Source: Elizabethkingia occulta
Lineage (GTDB): Bacteria; Bacteroidota; Bacteroidia; Flavobacteriales; Weeksellaceae
Length of the DNA: 64,000 nucleotides
NCBI RefSeq assembly: GCF_002023715.1
Contig: NZ_MAHX01000020.1
Location: forward strand, 62,001 to 126,000
Reading direction: 5' to 3'
Shown: piece after piece, positions 8,880 to 17,800 of the stretch
How the letters are laid out: every line of letters begins with the position of its first letter
How positions within the stretch are numbered: the stretch's first letter is position 1
Notes under the pieces: generated by a model
What the model was told of the DNA's origin: nothing
Databases searched by the model: none
What the model saw: only the letters and a program-made list of their open reading frames with translations
Made by a program: the position numbers and the translations under genes

Positions 8880-10109
8880 TTATTCTGTTCGTAATGCTTC
8901 AATAGGTTTTATCTTGGAGGCGCGGTAAGCCGGAACAAATCCTGCGATAGCACCTGCAATTACAAGGCATAAGAAGGCGAAAATTACCATTCCTGTGCCT
9001 ACTTTTGGTTCTTTTATAAAATATGGTTCCAGGCTATTTCCTAACAGATTAAGTGTTAATAGACCGAATAATACACCAACAAGCCCGGAAATTACTGTGA
9101 TAACCACACTTTCCTGTAATATAAGAGCAACAATACTGTTTGGTCTGGCTCCGATAGCCTTTCTTACACCTATTTCCTTTGTCCGCTCTTTAATAATATA
9201 CACCATAATATTACTGATTCCGATGATTCCGGCGATTAGTGTTCCACCACCAATAACTCCTACAATAACAGTTAATACAAGCATAAACTGTAATGTGTCT
9301 TTCATATTTTCGGCATTATTTCTTACAATAATACCATTGTCATCTGCCGGATCTATACGGTGCTTACTTTTCATGTCTTTTTTTATGTCATTTCCCAAAT
9401 CAATAGCTTGTTGGGTTGACATTTTTTTGTCATAGGTAACGAAAATAGTGTTCAGCGTATCCGAGCTTTTTTTCATCATCTGTAAAGTACTTACCGGAAC
9501 GGTAATCATACGCTCGTCCCAGTCACCACCGTTATCAGAGAATACTCCGACTACAGTAAAGCTGGTTCCGTTAATATTGATTCTTTTACCTATAGGACTT
9601 GCATTTTTGATGAGATCTTTCTGGACCAGTCGACCAATTACCGCAACATTTTGCTGACGTGTTACATCCGATGCATTAATATACCTGCCATCTGTAACAA
9701 GCCTGTTTTCTATTTTTATTTCGTCGCTATTGGTACCGGAAATCTGATAATTGCCACTTTCTTTTCCATATTTTACCATCATATTGGCACTATAGCGTGG
9801 AGCAGCAGATTCAATCTGAGTTTTATTTTTATCGGTAATTTCTTTATAATCACTGTTCCGCATGATAATCTTACGATTGGACTGCATCCCGGCATAAGGT
9901 TTGGAAGTTTGTGTACTGAATATTGTAATAAGATTTGCAGCATCTCCATTAAATTCATTTTGAAATGAATTCTGTAATCCGTTACCGATACCAAAAAGGA
10001 CAATAAAAATAAAGAGTCCTAAAGCGACAGTTACTCCCGACAAAATCGTCCGGAGTATATTACTTCGGATAGAACTGAATATTTCGTGCCAGCGGTCTAT
10101 ATCGAACAT
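8880..10109 (-). CDS. MacB-like ABC transporter permease
   Basis: A 409-residue permease, paralogous to the next gene in the operon. It shows an N-terminal helix (TILSGVTVALGLFIFIVLFGIG), a periplasmic MacB-PCD domain with AAPRYSANM and TSFTVVGVFSDNGGDWDER, then three helices separated by the RTKEIGVRKAIGA cytoplasmic loop, ending ASKIKPIEALRTE. Such permeases use ATP-driven periplasmic movements to push substrates through an outer-membrane channel. It starts at ATG 10109, about 100 bases after the ATPase gene, and a stretch of that spacer resembles the repeat that borders the four-helix gene. Confidence 0.92.
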   Translation of the reverse strand: MFDIDRWHEIFSSIRSNILRTILSGVTVALGLFIFIVLFGIGNGLQNSFQNEFNGDAANLITIFSTQTSKPYAGMQSNRKIIMRNSDYKEITDKNKTQIESAAPRYSANMMVKYGKESGNYQISGTNSDEIKIENRLVTDGRYINASDVTRQQNVAVIGRLVQKDLIKNASPIGKRININGTSFTVVGVFSDNGGDWDERMITVPVSTLQMMKKSSDTLNTIFVTYDKKMSTQQAIDLGNDIKKDMKSKHRIDPADDNGIIVRNNAENMKDTLQFMLVLTVIVGVIGGGTLIAGIIGISNIMVYIIKERTKEIGVRKAIGARPNSIVALILQESVVITVISGLVGVLFGLLTLNLLGNSLEPYFIKEPKVGTGMVIFAFLCLVIAGAIAGFVPAYRASKIKPIEALRTE

Positions 10110-10184
10110 ATTTTGTTATATTTTGTATGTTAATAGTGAATAAAGCTTAAGAGTTGGAAGTGAGTGCAGTTATTTTATTGTAAA

Positions 10185-10213
10185 ATTCACTTATCCACAT
10201 TTATGTATTCATT
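10185..10213. repeat. Possible degenerate copy of the four-helix-flanking repeat
   Basis: ATTCACTTAT, then about a dozen diverged bases, then TATTCATT repeats the order and spacing seen at 7562-7592 (ATTCACTTAT ... TATTCATT). The match is by eye and only about 18 bases are identical, in an AT-rich spacer, so this could be chance. Confidence 0.35.
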
Positions 10214-10904
10214 ATTCTAACACTAATTGTTTGATAAATTCGTCACTTTCAATAACGCCATCTTTCAGGACAACATTACGTTTGGTTTGTGCAGCAACAT
10301 CAGGCTCGTGAGTTACAACTACAATTGTTTTTCCTTCGTTATTAATCTCCTGCAGTAGCTTCATAATATCGTATGTTGTTTTGGAATCCAGTGCACCTGT
10401 AGGCTCATCCGCCAGAATTACTTTTGGATTAGTGATAAGGGCTCTTGCAATAGCTACTCTTTGTTTTTGCCCTCCGGAAAGCTCGCTGGGTAAGTGATCT
10501 GCCCACTGAGCAAGACCTACTTTCTCCAGATATTCCAGTGCTTTTTTATTTCTTTCCTTTCTGGAAACATTTTGATAATAGAGTGGTAGCGCTACGTTTT
10601 CCAATGCTGTTTTATAGGAAATCAGGTTGAATGACTGAAAAATAAAACCTAGGAATTTACTTCTGTAGTCTGCTGCTTTTACCTCGTTAAGATTTTTAAT
10701 GGGAACTCCTGCCAATTCATAAACTCCTGAATCAGCCTCATCTAATATTCCTATAATATTGAGTAAAGTAGATTTTCCTGAGCCGGATGACCCCATAATA
10801 GATACAAACTCACCTTCTTTAATATTCAGGTTGATCCCTTTCAGAACATGAAGTTTGCTTTTTCCGGTGTCATAAGATTTTTCAAGATTCTCAATTGTAA
10901 TCAT
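10212..10904 (-). CDS. ABC transporter ATP-binding protein (MacB/LolD type)
   Basis: A 230-residue nucleotide-binding subunit. It has Walker A GSSGSGKST, a Q-loop in FIFQSFNLI, the signature LSGGQKQRVAIARAL, Walker B VILADEPTGALD and an H-loop in VVVTHEPDV. The ATG at 10904, starting MITIENLEKSYDTG, is preferred: this is where family homology begins, whereas an open frame back to 11069 adds 55 residues that do not look like the family. It is the first gene of the minus-strand efflux operon and energises the two permeases that follow. Its length matches the stand-alone ATPases that pair with MacB-like permeases in Bacteroidota. Confidence 0.93.
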   Translation of the reverse strand: MITIENLEKSYDTGKSKLHVLKGINLNIKEGEFVSIMGSSGSGKSTLLNIIGILDEADSGVYELAGVPIKNLNEVKAADYRSKFLGFIFQSFNLISYKTALENVALPLYYQNVSRKERNKKALEYLEKVGLAQWADHLPSELSGGQKQRVAIARALITNPKVILADEPTGALDSKTTYDIMKLLQEINNEGKTIVVVTHEPDVAAQTKRNVVLKDGVIESDEFIKQLVLE

Positions 10905-11257
10905 TTCACGAGTTTTACTAATTGGTAGTATAGAAAGCCAGTTTGTTACACGAAAAATATTTTTGAGAATAATTTTAAAATGTTTAACCGATAAGTCCTT
11001 TAATTCAGGCAAAAAAAAATAAGTGTTTAATATATAGTACGTAATTAGGCATTTTCTAACAACATCCACCTCTTAAGTGGCGTATAAATAGGTACTTAGG
11101 TATAAATGTGGATAACTTTTTTACGAGAAATAAGGCTTTAACGGTGATGACGGCTTTTTCCACTTTTTATTGTAACGACCTTTTGATAAATTTGTAATCT
11201 AACTTCACAGTTAAGGAAAAGTTTTTGGTTGAACTCAGTTAAAATACACAAATCATT
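10905..11257. other. Divergent intergenic region between efflux operon and nrdB
   Basis: This 353-base AT-rich spacer must carry both divergent promoters. On the plus side TAAATTTG at 11187-11194 fits the Bacteroidota -7 element. On the minus side no clear match was found. No NrdR-like palindrome was recognised and no gene is supported. Confidence 0.5.
11187..11194 (+). promoter_or_regulatory. Candidate nrdB promoter -7 element
   Basis: TAAATTTG fits the Bacteroidota -7 consensus TAnnTTTG and lies 64 bases before the nrdB ATG. No convincing -33 TTTG at the usual spacing is visible. Confidence 0.5.
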
Positions 11258-12232
11258 ATGGGAATTTTCGATAAACGAATCAGTTACAAGCCTTTTGAGT
11301 ACCCGGAGGTCTTACAATTTATAGAAGCGATTAACAAATCATTTTGGGTACATTCCGAGGTAGATTTTACAGCAGACGTGCAGGATTTCCACTCACAATT
11401 GGAACCTCATGAGAAACACGCGGTAAAAAATGCATTGTTGGCAATTGCACAAATTGAAGTATCGGTAAAGACTTTTTGGGGGAATTTATATAACCACCTG
11501 CCGAAGCCGGAACTAAATGGTTTAGGAGCTACTTTTGCAGAGTGTGAGTTCCGTCATTCAGAAGCTTATTCACGTTTATTGGAGGTATTAGGCTATAATG
11601 ATGAGTTTATGAATGTCGTGGAGATTCCTGCAGTAAAGAAAAGAATTGATTTCCTGACTAACGTACTAAAGCATGCAAATTCTGCGACACCTAAAGAATA
11701 TGTTTCTTCTCTATTGTTGTTTAGTATTTTAATTGAAAACGTTTCATTATTCTCTCAGTTCGCCATTATTCTTTCGTTTACAAGATTCAAAGGGTATATG
11801 AAAAATGTATCCAACATTATTGCATGGACATCTGTGGATGAGCAGATACATGCTAATGCTGGGATTTATTTAATTAATAAAATCAGAGAGGAGCAACCTG
11901 AACTACTTACAGATTCTGATATCGAAGATATTTATACATTGGTAGACCAGTCTGTAGAGCTGGAAGCTGAAATCCTTGACTGGATATTTGAACTAGGAGA
12001 GCTAAGCAACTTCTCTAAAGAAGATTTGCTGAACTTTATGAAATACCGTGTAGATGACAGCTTGAAAAAGATCAACATGGCAACACGTTACAATGTTTCT
12101 CCGGAGCAGTATCGCCCAATGATGTGGTTTGAAGAAGAAGTGTTTGCTAACTCTATGGATGACTTCTTTGCAAAGAGACCAGTGGATTATACTAAACACG
12201 ATAAGAGTATTACTGCAAACGATTTGTTTTAA
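11258..12232 (+). CDS. nrdB: Class I ribonucleotide reductase, beta (radical-generating) subunit
   Basis: A 324-residue NrdB. This subunit carries a di-metal site that forms the tyrosyl radical used by NrdA to reduce ribonucleoside diphosphates. Metal ligands can be followed by motif: Asp in EVDFTADVQDF, Glu and His in CEFRHSEAYSRLL (the Tyr four residues after the His is the expected radical Tyr), Glu in LLLFSILIENVSLF, and Glu and His in SVDEQIHANAG. Near the C-terminus is WFEEEVFANSMDDFFAKRPVDY, the region expected to dock to NrdA. No N-terminal ATP-cone is present. It starts a three-gene group with a small protein and nrdA, all in the same direction. Confidence 0.95.
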   Translation: MGIFDKRISYKPFEYPEVLQFIEAINKSFWVHSEVDFTADVQDFHSQLEPHEKHAVKNALLAIAQIEVSVKTFWGNLYNHLPKPELNGLGATFAECEFRHSEAYSRLLEVLGYNDEFMNVVEIPAVKKRIDFLTNVLKHANSATPKEYVSSLLLFSILIENVSLFSQFAIILSFTRFKGYMKNVSNIIAWTSVDEQIHANAGIYLINKIREEQPELLTDSDIEDIYTLVDQSVELEAEILDWIFELGELSNFSKEDLLNFMKYRVDDSLKKINMATRYNVSPEQYRPMMWFEEEVFANSMDDFFAKRPVDYTKHDKSITANDLF

Positions 12233-12248
12233 GTTAATCCGGGAAACG

Positions 12249-12536
12249 ATGATTAATGTATTGGTTAGCTATACAGTAAAACCTGAATATGTTGAAGACA
12301 ATAAAACCAACATTAAAAAGTTTCTGGAGGATTTTAAACAACTTGATCAGTCTAAGTTTGAATATAAAGTTTATTTAAAGGAAGACGGAATAACATTTTT
12401 ACATTATTCCAACTATGAAAACGAAGAAATGCAGTACGAAGTGCTAAACGTTCCTTCTTTTAAAGAGTTTCAAAGACTGAGAGATGAGAGCGGATTAAAT
12501 GGCTCGCATCAGGTTAATTTTTTACAATCAATATAA
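12249..12536 (+). CDS. Small ABM/ferredoxin-like-fold protein between nrdB and nrdA
   Basis: A 95-residue protein starting at MINVLVSYTVKPEYVEDNK. The pattern (a first strand, a helix with NIKKFLEDFKQL, EYKVYLKEDGITFLHYSNYENEE, a final helix SFKEFQRLRDES) resembles dimeric alpha-beta barrel proteins such as the antibiotic-biosynthesis-monooxygenase (ABM) group. The open frame runs further upstream into nrdB, but ATG 12249, 16 bases after the nrdB stop, gives a complete domain. It is probably co-transcribed with the reductase genes. No catalytic role can be assigned; it may be a binding protein. The fold is judged from hydrophobic pattern only. Confidence 0.7.
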   Translation: MINVLVSYTVKPEYVEDNKTNIKKFLEDFKQLDQSKFEYKVYLKEDGITFLHYSNYENEEMQYEVLNVPSFKEFQRLRDESGLNGSHQVNFLQSI

Positions 12537-12594
12537 CAAAAACAGAATTCCGGCGGGGTTGCGATTAACCGGAACTCGTAAAAATAAAAATATT

Positions 12595-14247
12595 ATGGAA
12601 GAACAAAACATATGGTGGCTGAATGAAGAGTCCGAGCAAATGCTGAACAGAGGTTATTTGCTGAAAGGAGAAACCGTAAAAGGGGCCATCGAAAGAATTA
12701 CAACTGCTGCGGCAAAAAGACTGTATAAGCCAGAATTACAACCGGCTTTTGAAGAAATGATTACAAAAGGCTGGATAAGCTTTTCTTCTCCGGTATGGGC
12801 TAATATGGGAACGCAGAGAGGTTTGCCTATTTCTTGTTTTAATGTTCATATTCCTGACAGCATAGAAGGTATCACTCACAAAATGGGAGAGGTTATTATG
12901 CAGACGAAGATTGGCGGAGGTACTTCAGGGTACTTTGGAGAGCTTCGTCACCGTGGTACTGCTGTAACTGATAATGGAAAGTCTTCCGGGGCTGTTTCTT
13001 TTATGAAGCTTTTCGATACTGCCATGGATGTAGTTTCTCAGGGCGGGGTTCGTCGTGGAGCTTTCGCTGCATATCTGGATATTGACCATGGTGATATTGA
13101 AGAATTCCTTTCTATTAAAGATATCGGAAGCCCAATCCAGAACCTGTTTACCGGTGTTTGTGTGCCAGATTACTGGATGCAGGATATGATTGATGGTGAT
13201 ATTGAGAAGCGTAAAATCTGGGCAAGAGTATTAGAGAGTCGTCAACAGAAAGGATTACCATATATTTTCTTTAGCGATAACGTAAACAGAAACAAACCTC
13301 AGGTATATAAAGACCTGGGATTAACAGTAAATGCGAGTAATCTTTGCTCTGAAATTATGCTGCCTTCTTCTATGGAAGAGTCATTTATCTGTTGTTTGTC
13401 TTCTATGAATCTTGAACTATATGATGAATGGAAAGATACAGATGCTGTAAAACTTGCGATTTACTTCCTGGATGCTGTTTTATCTGAGTTTATTGATAAA
13501 ACTGAAGGTAACTACTATCTACAGGGTGCAAGAAACTTTGCAATGCGCCACAGAGCTTTAGGTTTGGGTGTATTAGGATACCACTCTTACCTGCAGAAGA
13601 ATATGATTCCATTCGAAAGTTTCGAGGCTACTCAGTTCAATGCAAGAGCATTCAGGCATATTAAAGAGCAGGCAGAACAAGCTTCGAGAGAATTGGCTAA
13701 TATTTATGGAGAGCCTGAATTACTAAAAGGTTATGGTGTAAGAAATACAACTACTATGGCTATTGCTCCGACAACTTCCAGTTCAGCAATTTTAGGACAA
13801 ACATCTCCGGGAATTGAGCCATTTGCTTCTAATTATTATAAAGCAGGTCTTGCAAAAGGTAACTTTATGCGTAAGAACAAATATTTGGCAAAGCTACTGG
13901 AAGAAAAAGGTATTGATAATGAAGAAACATGGAGAACTATTATGTTGAACCATGGTTCTGTTCAGCATCTTGCAGAACTTACAGAGGACGAAAAAGCGGT
14001 ATTTAAGACCTTTAAAGAAATTTCTCCAATGGAGATTATCTCTCAGGCTGCACAAAGACAACAATATATTGATCAGGCACAGTCACTTAATTTACAAATA
14101 CCATCTACTATGCCTGTGAAGGATGTTAATTATCTTTATATAGAGGCATGGAAGAAGGGTGTGAAAACATTATACTACCAAAGAAGTTCTTCAGTTTCTA
14201 AAGAATTAATGGTGAACTTTGTTTCTTGTTCTTCATGTGAAGCATAA
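12595..14247 (+). CDS. nrdA: Class I ribonucleotide reductase, alpha (catalytic) subunit
   Basis: A 550-residue NrdA starting MEEQNIWWLNEESEQML. An upstream in-frame ATG at 12499 would add 32 residues unlike the family and overlap the small gene, so it is not used. Visible motifs include FSSPVWANMGTQRGLPISCF with a catalytic-site Cys, the GGVRRGAFAAYLDIDH loop, NASNLCSEIMLP, the ALGLGVLGYHSYLQ stretch, NTTTMAIAPTTSSSAILGQTSPGIEP, the double Tyr in TLYYQRSS, and a terminal CSSC redox pair. The enzyme reduces NDPs to dNDPs. The usual N-terminal ATP-cone of about 90 residues is absent, making it short compared with E. coli NrdA. A clear terminator follows 28 bases downstream. Confidence 0.94.
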   Translation: MEEQNIWWLNEESEQMLNRGYLLKGETVKGAIERITTAAAKRLYKPELQPAFEEMITKGWISFSSPVWANMGTQRGLPISCFNVHIPDSIEGITHKMGEVIMQTKIGGGTSGYFGELRHRGTAVTDNGKSSGAVSFMKLFDTAMDVVSQGGVRRGAFAAYLDIDHGDIEEFLSIKDIGSPIQNLFTGVCVPDYWMQDMIDGDIEKRKIWARVLESRQQKGLPYIFFSDNVNRNKPQVYKDLGLTVNASNLCSEIMLPSSMEESFICCLSSMNLELYDEWKDTDAVKLAIYFLDAVLSEFIDKTEGNYYLQGARNFAMRHRALGLGVLGYHSYLQKNMIPFESFEATQFNARAFRHIKEQAEQASRELANIYGEPELLKGYGVRNTTTMAIAPTTSSSAILGQTSPGIEPFASNYYKAGLAKGNFMRKNKYLAKLLEEKGIDNEETWRTIMLNHGSVQHLAELTEDEKAVFKTFKEISPMEIISQAAQRQQYIDQAQSLNLQIPSTMPVKDVNYLYIEAWKKGVKTLYYQRSSSVSKELMVNFVSCSSCEA

Positions 14248-14275
14248 ATAAGCGTTTAGTTTAACTATACTATAT

Positions 14276-14306
14276 AAAGCACGGAAATTATTTCCGTGCT
14301 TTTTTA
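14276..14306 (+). terminator. Intrinsic terminator after nrdA
   Basis: A perfect 12-bp stem AAAGCACGGAAA / TTTCCGTGCTTT with a TTA loop and trailing T-run. It closes the ribonucleotide reductase operon. Confidence 0.9.
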
Positions 14307-14641
14307 TTTGATACAGAAACAGATTTGCGAATTTTCTGTATTTATCCTTTTGAAATGACTTTTAAATCAGAATTTGGTATAATGAATTATATCATGTCTA
14401 ATATTGAAAAACTACATATTTGTATTTAAAATGCTTGTTGGTAGACTGTTGCTTTATTTTTATTTTAAAAGATTATTTTTATTAATTAATCATGTGTTTT
14501 TATTTTTATATTGTAGTGTTGTTAAAATAATGGATTTAAAAATATGTTATTTTTATTACATTGTATAGGGAAGGTAATTAAATTGATTTGCAATTTTTTG
14601 GAAGTGATAATAATCACATTTTTAGTTAGGTCTACTTTAGA

Positions 14642-14649
14642 TAAATTTG
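14642..14649 (+). promoter_or_regulatory. Candidate promoter for an orphan short transcript
   Basis: TAAATTTG matches TAnnTTTG. The next plus-strand structure is a terminator hairpin about 55 bases on, with no open reading frame of note between, which suggests a small RNA. No -33 element was recognised. Confidence 0.4.
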
Positions 14650-14655
14650 CAGTGT

Positions 14656-14737
14656 TAATTAGTTTTTCATATCAAGTTAAAGCATCTGTAACAGGATTGC
14701 TGTACTAAAGGCTCCCAATGGGAGCCTTTAGTATTTT
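14656..14737 (+). ncRNA. Candidate small RNA of about 80 nt
   Basis: The element runs from the expected start about 7 bases after the TAAATTTG box to the TTTT after the hairpin at 14703-14733. No start codon with a useful frame is present. It is not a recognised 6S, SRP or tmRNA. Support is promoter plus terminator only, so it could also be just a terminator with a chance -7 match. Confidence 0.35.
14703..14737 (+). terminator. Hairpin with 14-bp stem
   Basis: TACTAAAGGCTCCC pairs perfectly with GGGAGCCTTTAGTA around an AAT loop, followed by TTTT. There is no plus-strand gene immediately upstream except the candidate small RNA; nrdA already has its own terminator. Confidence 0.75.
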
Positions 14738-14743
14738 AGAGAT

Positions 14744-14779
14744 AAAAATCCCCGCAACATATTGTTGCAGGGATTTTTT
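14744..14779 (-). terminator. Terminator of the TonB receptor gene
   Basis: AAAAATCCC and GCAACA pair with TGTTGC and GGGATTTTT around TAT, with one C/A mismatch. Read on the minus strand it gives a hairpin followed by a T-run, 30 bases after the receptor stop codon. Confidence 0.8.
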
Positions 14780-14809
14780 TGTAAAATAAAATGAAAATTA
14801 TTCTGATAC

Positions 14810-17800
14810 CTAGAAGTTGTATCTGATTCCTAACTGTCCCTGGAATCTGGACGCAAATTGATCTATCGTATATGGAGTTCCAGGAGTTTTAAAGTTGTAA
14901 GTTGGGTCTCCGGCTTCCGGAACATTACCGCTAACATTACCTACTTTAGTTAAACCTACACTTGCTGTAGAGTTGAATGTATTTGGAACGAAGTATACTT
15001 TACCCCAATCTTTGTTAAGTAGATTTGTAATGTTCATAATGCTGAATGAGATCTGAATCGTATTTTTATTCTTATTGCTCAGTTTTATCTCGTCCATTAT
15101 TCTAAAATCAGCCTGAACGTTCCAAGGTGTGAAATCACCATTACGTTCAGTAAACTTACCTCTTCTGCTGCTTAGGTATTTGTTGCTGTTGATGAAGTTT
15201 TCATAATCAGATACCTGTTGTTGTACGCTTACTGTATTACCTGCAGCATCTTTATAAGATACAAGGTATTTAGCAGCTTCTGCAGCATCTTTGAAGATGT
15301 AAGCTAGGCCGGCTGCCTGTCCTGTATTAGCGATAGTACTGTTAACAAATCCCCAGGAGAATGGATTACCAGACTGTGCATTGAAGTAAACGTTAGCAGA
15401 AAGTCTGTTGGTTTCGGATAGATTGATACCATAACCTAAGTTAGCAACGATTCTGTTTTTGATTGCAAAGTTAGATGTTGCCAATGCAGGATTGTTAGGC
15501 GTTAAAGATTGGTTCATCTGCCAGTTACTTTCCATTGAGTTTCTGATGCCATTGGTAATATCTTTTGCATCACCATAAGTATAGGCTGCGAAGAAATTGA
15601 AACCAAAGTTATATGATTTAGCCAATTGAACTGTCAGGTTGTAACGGTATCCTTCCTTGGTATTGGAAAGCATGTATGCATTAGAGAAGTTACTGTTAAT
15701 GTTAGTTGTGTAAACCGGCATCTCATGATTGGTATCGTAGCTGTAATACGTAACCTTGTCCGTTTTGTTTACCTGCTGGAACATTAGATCATATATTACT
15801 TTAGTATAGATACCTTCTAATGTTAATTTGTAGCCTGCAAGTGTATAATCTAAAGCAAGTGAACTCCTCCATACACGTGGCATTTTGAAATTGTTGTCAA
15901 TTAAGTCCACCTGAACTTTAGATGAGTTTTGCCATTTTGCAAAGTTTCCACTTACTAAAGGATCTCCATTTGTAGTTAATTGAGCTGGTGCAGGTGGGTT
16001 GTAATCGTAGCTTCCGAATCCTACACCGTCATTGTAATATGCGTATCCAAGCCATGCAAATGGAATTCTTCCTACAAAAATACCGGAACCACCTCTTAAT
16101 ACAACAGATTTATTTTCTGTAATATCTAAATTAAAACCAAGTCTTGGAGATAAAGTTGGCTTGCTAAGGTATTTGTTGGTAAGTTGGTTAAGTGGTGTAT
16201 AGGTGTATGTGTTTCCGAAATTTGGATCATTCGGAGAAGCGTTTACCTGAGGGCTTAACTGTGGCTTATTTGGAAGATCTGTGTAATCAACTCTGATACC
16301 AGGTGATAATCTCAATCTTCCTAAATTGATTTCATCCTGAAGGTATAGAGAGAGCATATTAACCTTATAGTGTGCATAAGGATTGTTGAACAGTGTTTCT
16401 CTGTTGTCACCATTAAAAGGATATGTTCCTCTTATTCTGGCAGGTTTTGACGCAAAGAAATCGTCTAGATTTTTATAAGATATTCTTCCGTTTAATGCGT
16501 TTACAAAACCGTAATCAATATTGTATAACTCGTTATGGGTTCCTAATAGGAAATTATGTATACCCGTTTTGTATGTTAAGTTATTCGTGATTTCGAAAGT
16601 TTTCTGTTTCATGTTGAATACAGTTGCTTCTCTGTCGTTTCCGAATAATATTGTTCCGCCATTATAAGATATTTCAACCTGAGGGAACATCTTGTTCTGA
16701 GAAGATGGATCTCTGTAATCATGGATTGATGAATATCCCACGATTAAGTTATTGCTCCATTTGCTGTTGAAACGGCTTTTTAGTTCTAATGTTGTTGTGG
16801 AAGCTGTATTTCTTTGCGTAAAATCTATACTAGAAAAACGGAAGTTCGCGCCATCTCTTTCAAGATTTGAGGCTTGAGAGAATACAGTGTTGTTTTTGAT
16901 GGAAAGGGAATGCTTATCATTTAATTTCCAGTCCAATTTTGTGAAAAGCTTTCCACTCTCGGAGAAGTTATTGTACTGATTGTAGCTTCCTATATCAAAT
17001 CCGTAACGGTTTTGTACATCTCTGGCTATTCTTGCTGCTGTAGCATTATCAACTAAAGATCCGGGATCACCTGCGTTATAAAAAACAGGATCCGTTCTCT
17101 TAGTGTATTCAAAATTGGTAAATAAGAATACTTTGTCTTTTACAACAGGGAGTCCGATTCTTCCACCAGCAATATAGTCTTCAAAAGAACTTGGCATTTT
17201 AGAATTATCACCTACTCTGTTTTTACCGGTAATAGCTGCGTTTCTTCCGTAAAAATAAATAGATCCGTCAACATTGTTGCTTCCGCTTCGGGTTACAGCA
17301 TTTATACTACCACCTAGGAAGTTTCCTAGTTTTACATCGTAAGGAGCGATATATACCTGTACATCCTGAATAGCATCCAGGCTGATAGAGTTGGAACGTG
17401 TACTGCTTCCAGGCATTCCGGAAGTTCCTGTCTGTCCTCCTAATGATGGACTGAAGCCGATGGCATCATTGTTTATAGATCCGTCTATGGTAACATTGTT
17501 ATAACGGAAGTTGGTTCCGTTAAAAGAGTTGTTTGCACTCTGGGGAATTAATTTTGTAACATCCTGTATGCCTCTGTTGATATTTGGAAGTCCTGATATT
17601 TGAGACTGGCTAATTCCCACTCCGTATTTTACTGCTGTCTTCTTATTAGCAGTCAGCTTTACTTCGTCAATTGTTTTTTCTTTAGAAGAATTTACTTCTA
17701 CTACAGGTAAATCATTGTTTCCTAATGAAAGCTGAAGGTTGCTGTTGGAGTAGATAATGTTAGAGCCTTCAGTGATCTCGATCTTGTACGGTCCGCCAGG

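Larger units (their letters stand above)
14307..14809. other. AT-rich intergenic region with two hairpins
   Basis: No protein-coding gene is supported. From 14307 to about 14640 it is very AT-rich and I see no structure. From 14642 there is a -7-like promoter element, a roughly 80-base leader-less segment, and two strong hairpins (14703-14733 and 14744-14779), the second serving the minus-strand receptor gene. Confidence 0.6.

Noticed and set aside
10905-11069. N-terminal extension of the ATPase gene to 11069
   Set aside because: The extra 55 residues do not resemble ABC ATPases; family homology starts at the ATG at 10904.
12499-12594. Longer NrdA start at 12499
   Set aside because: It overlaps the small ABM-like gene and its 32 residues do not match NrdA; ATG 12595 fits.
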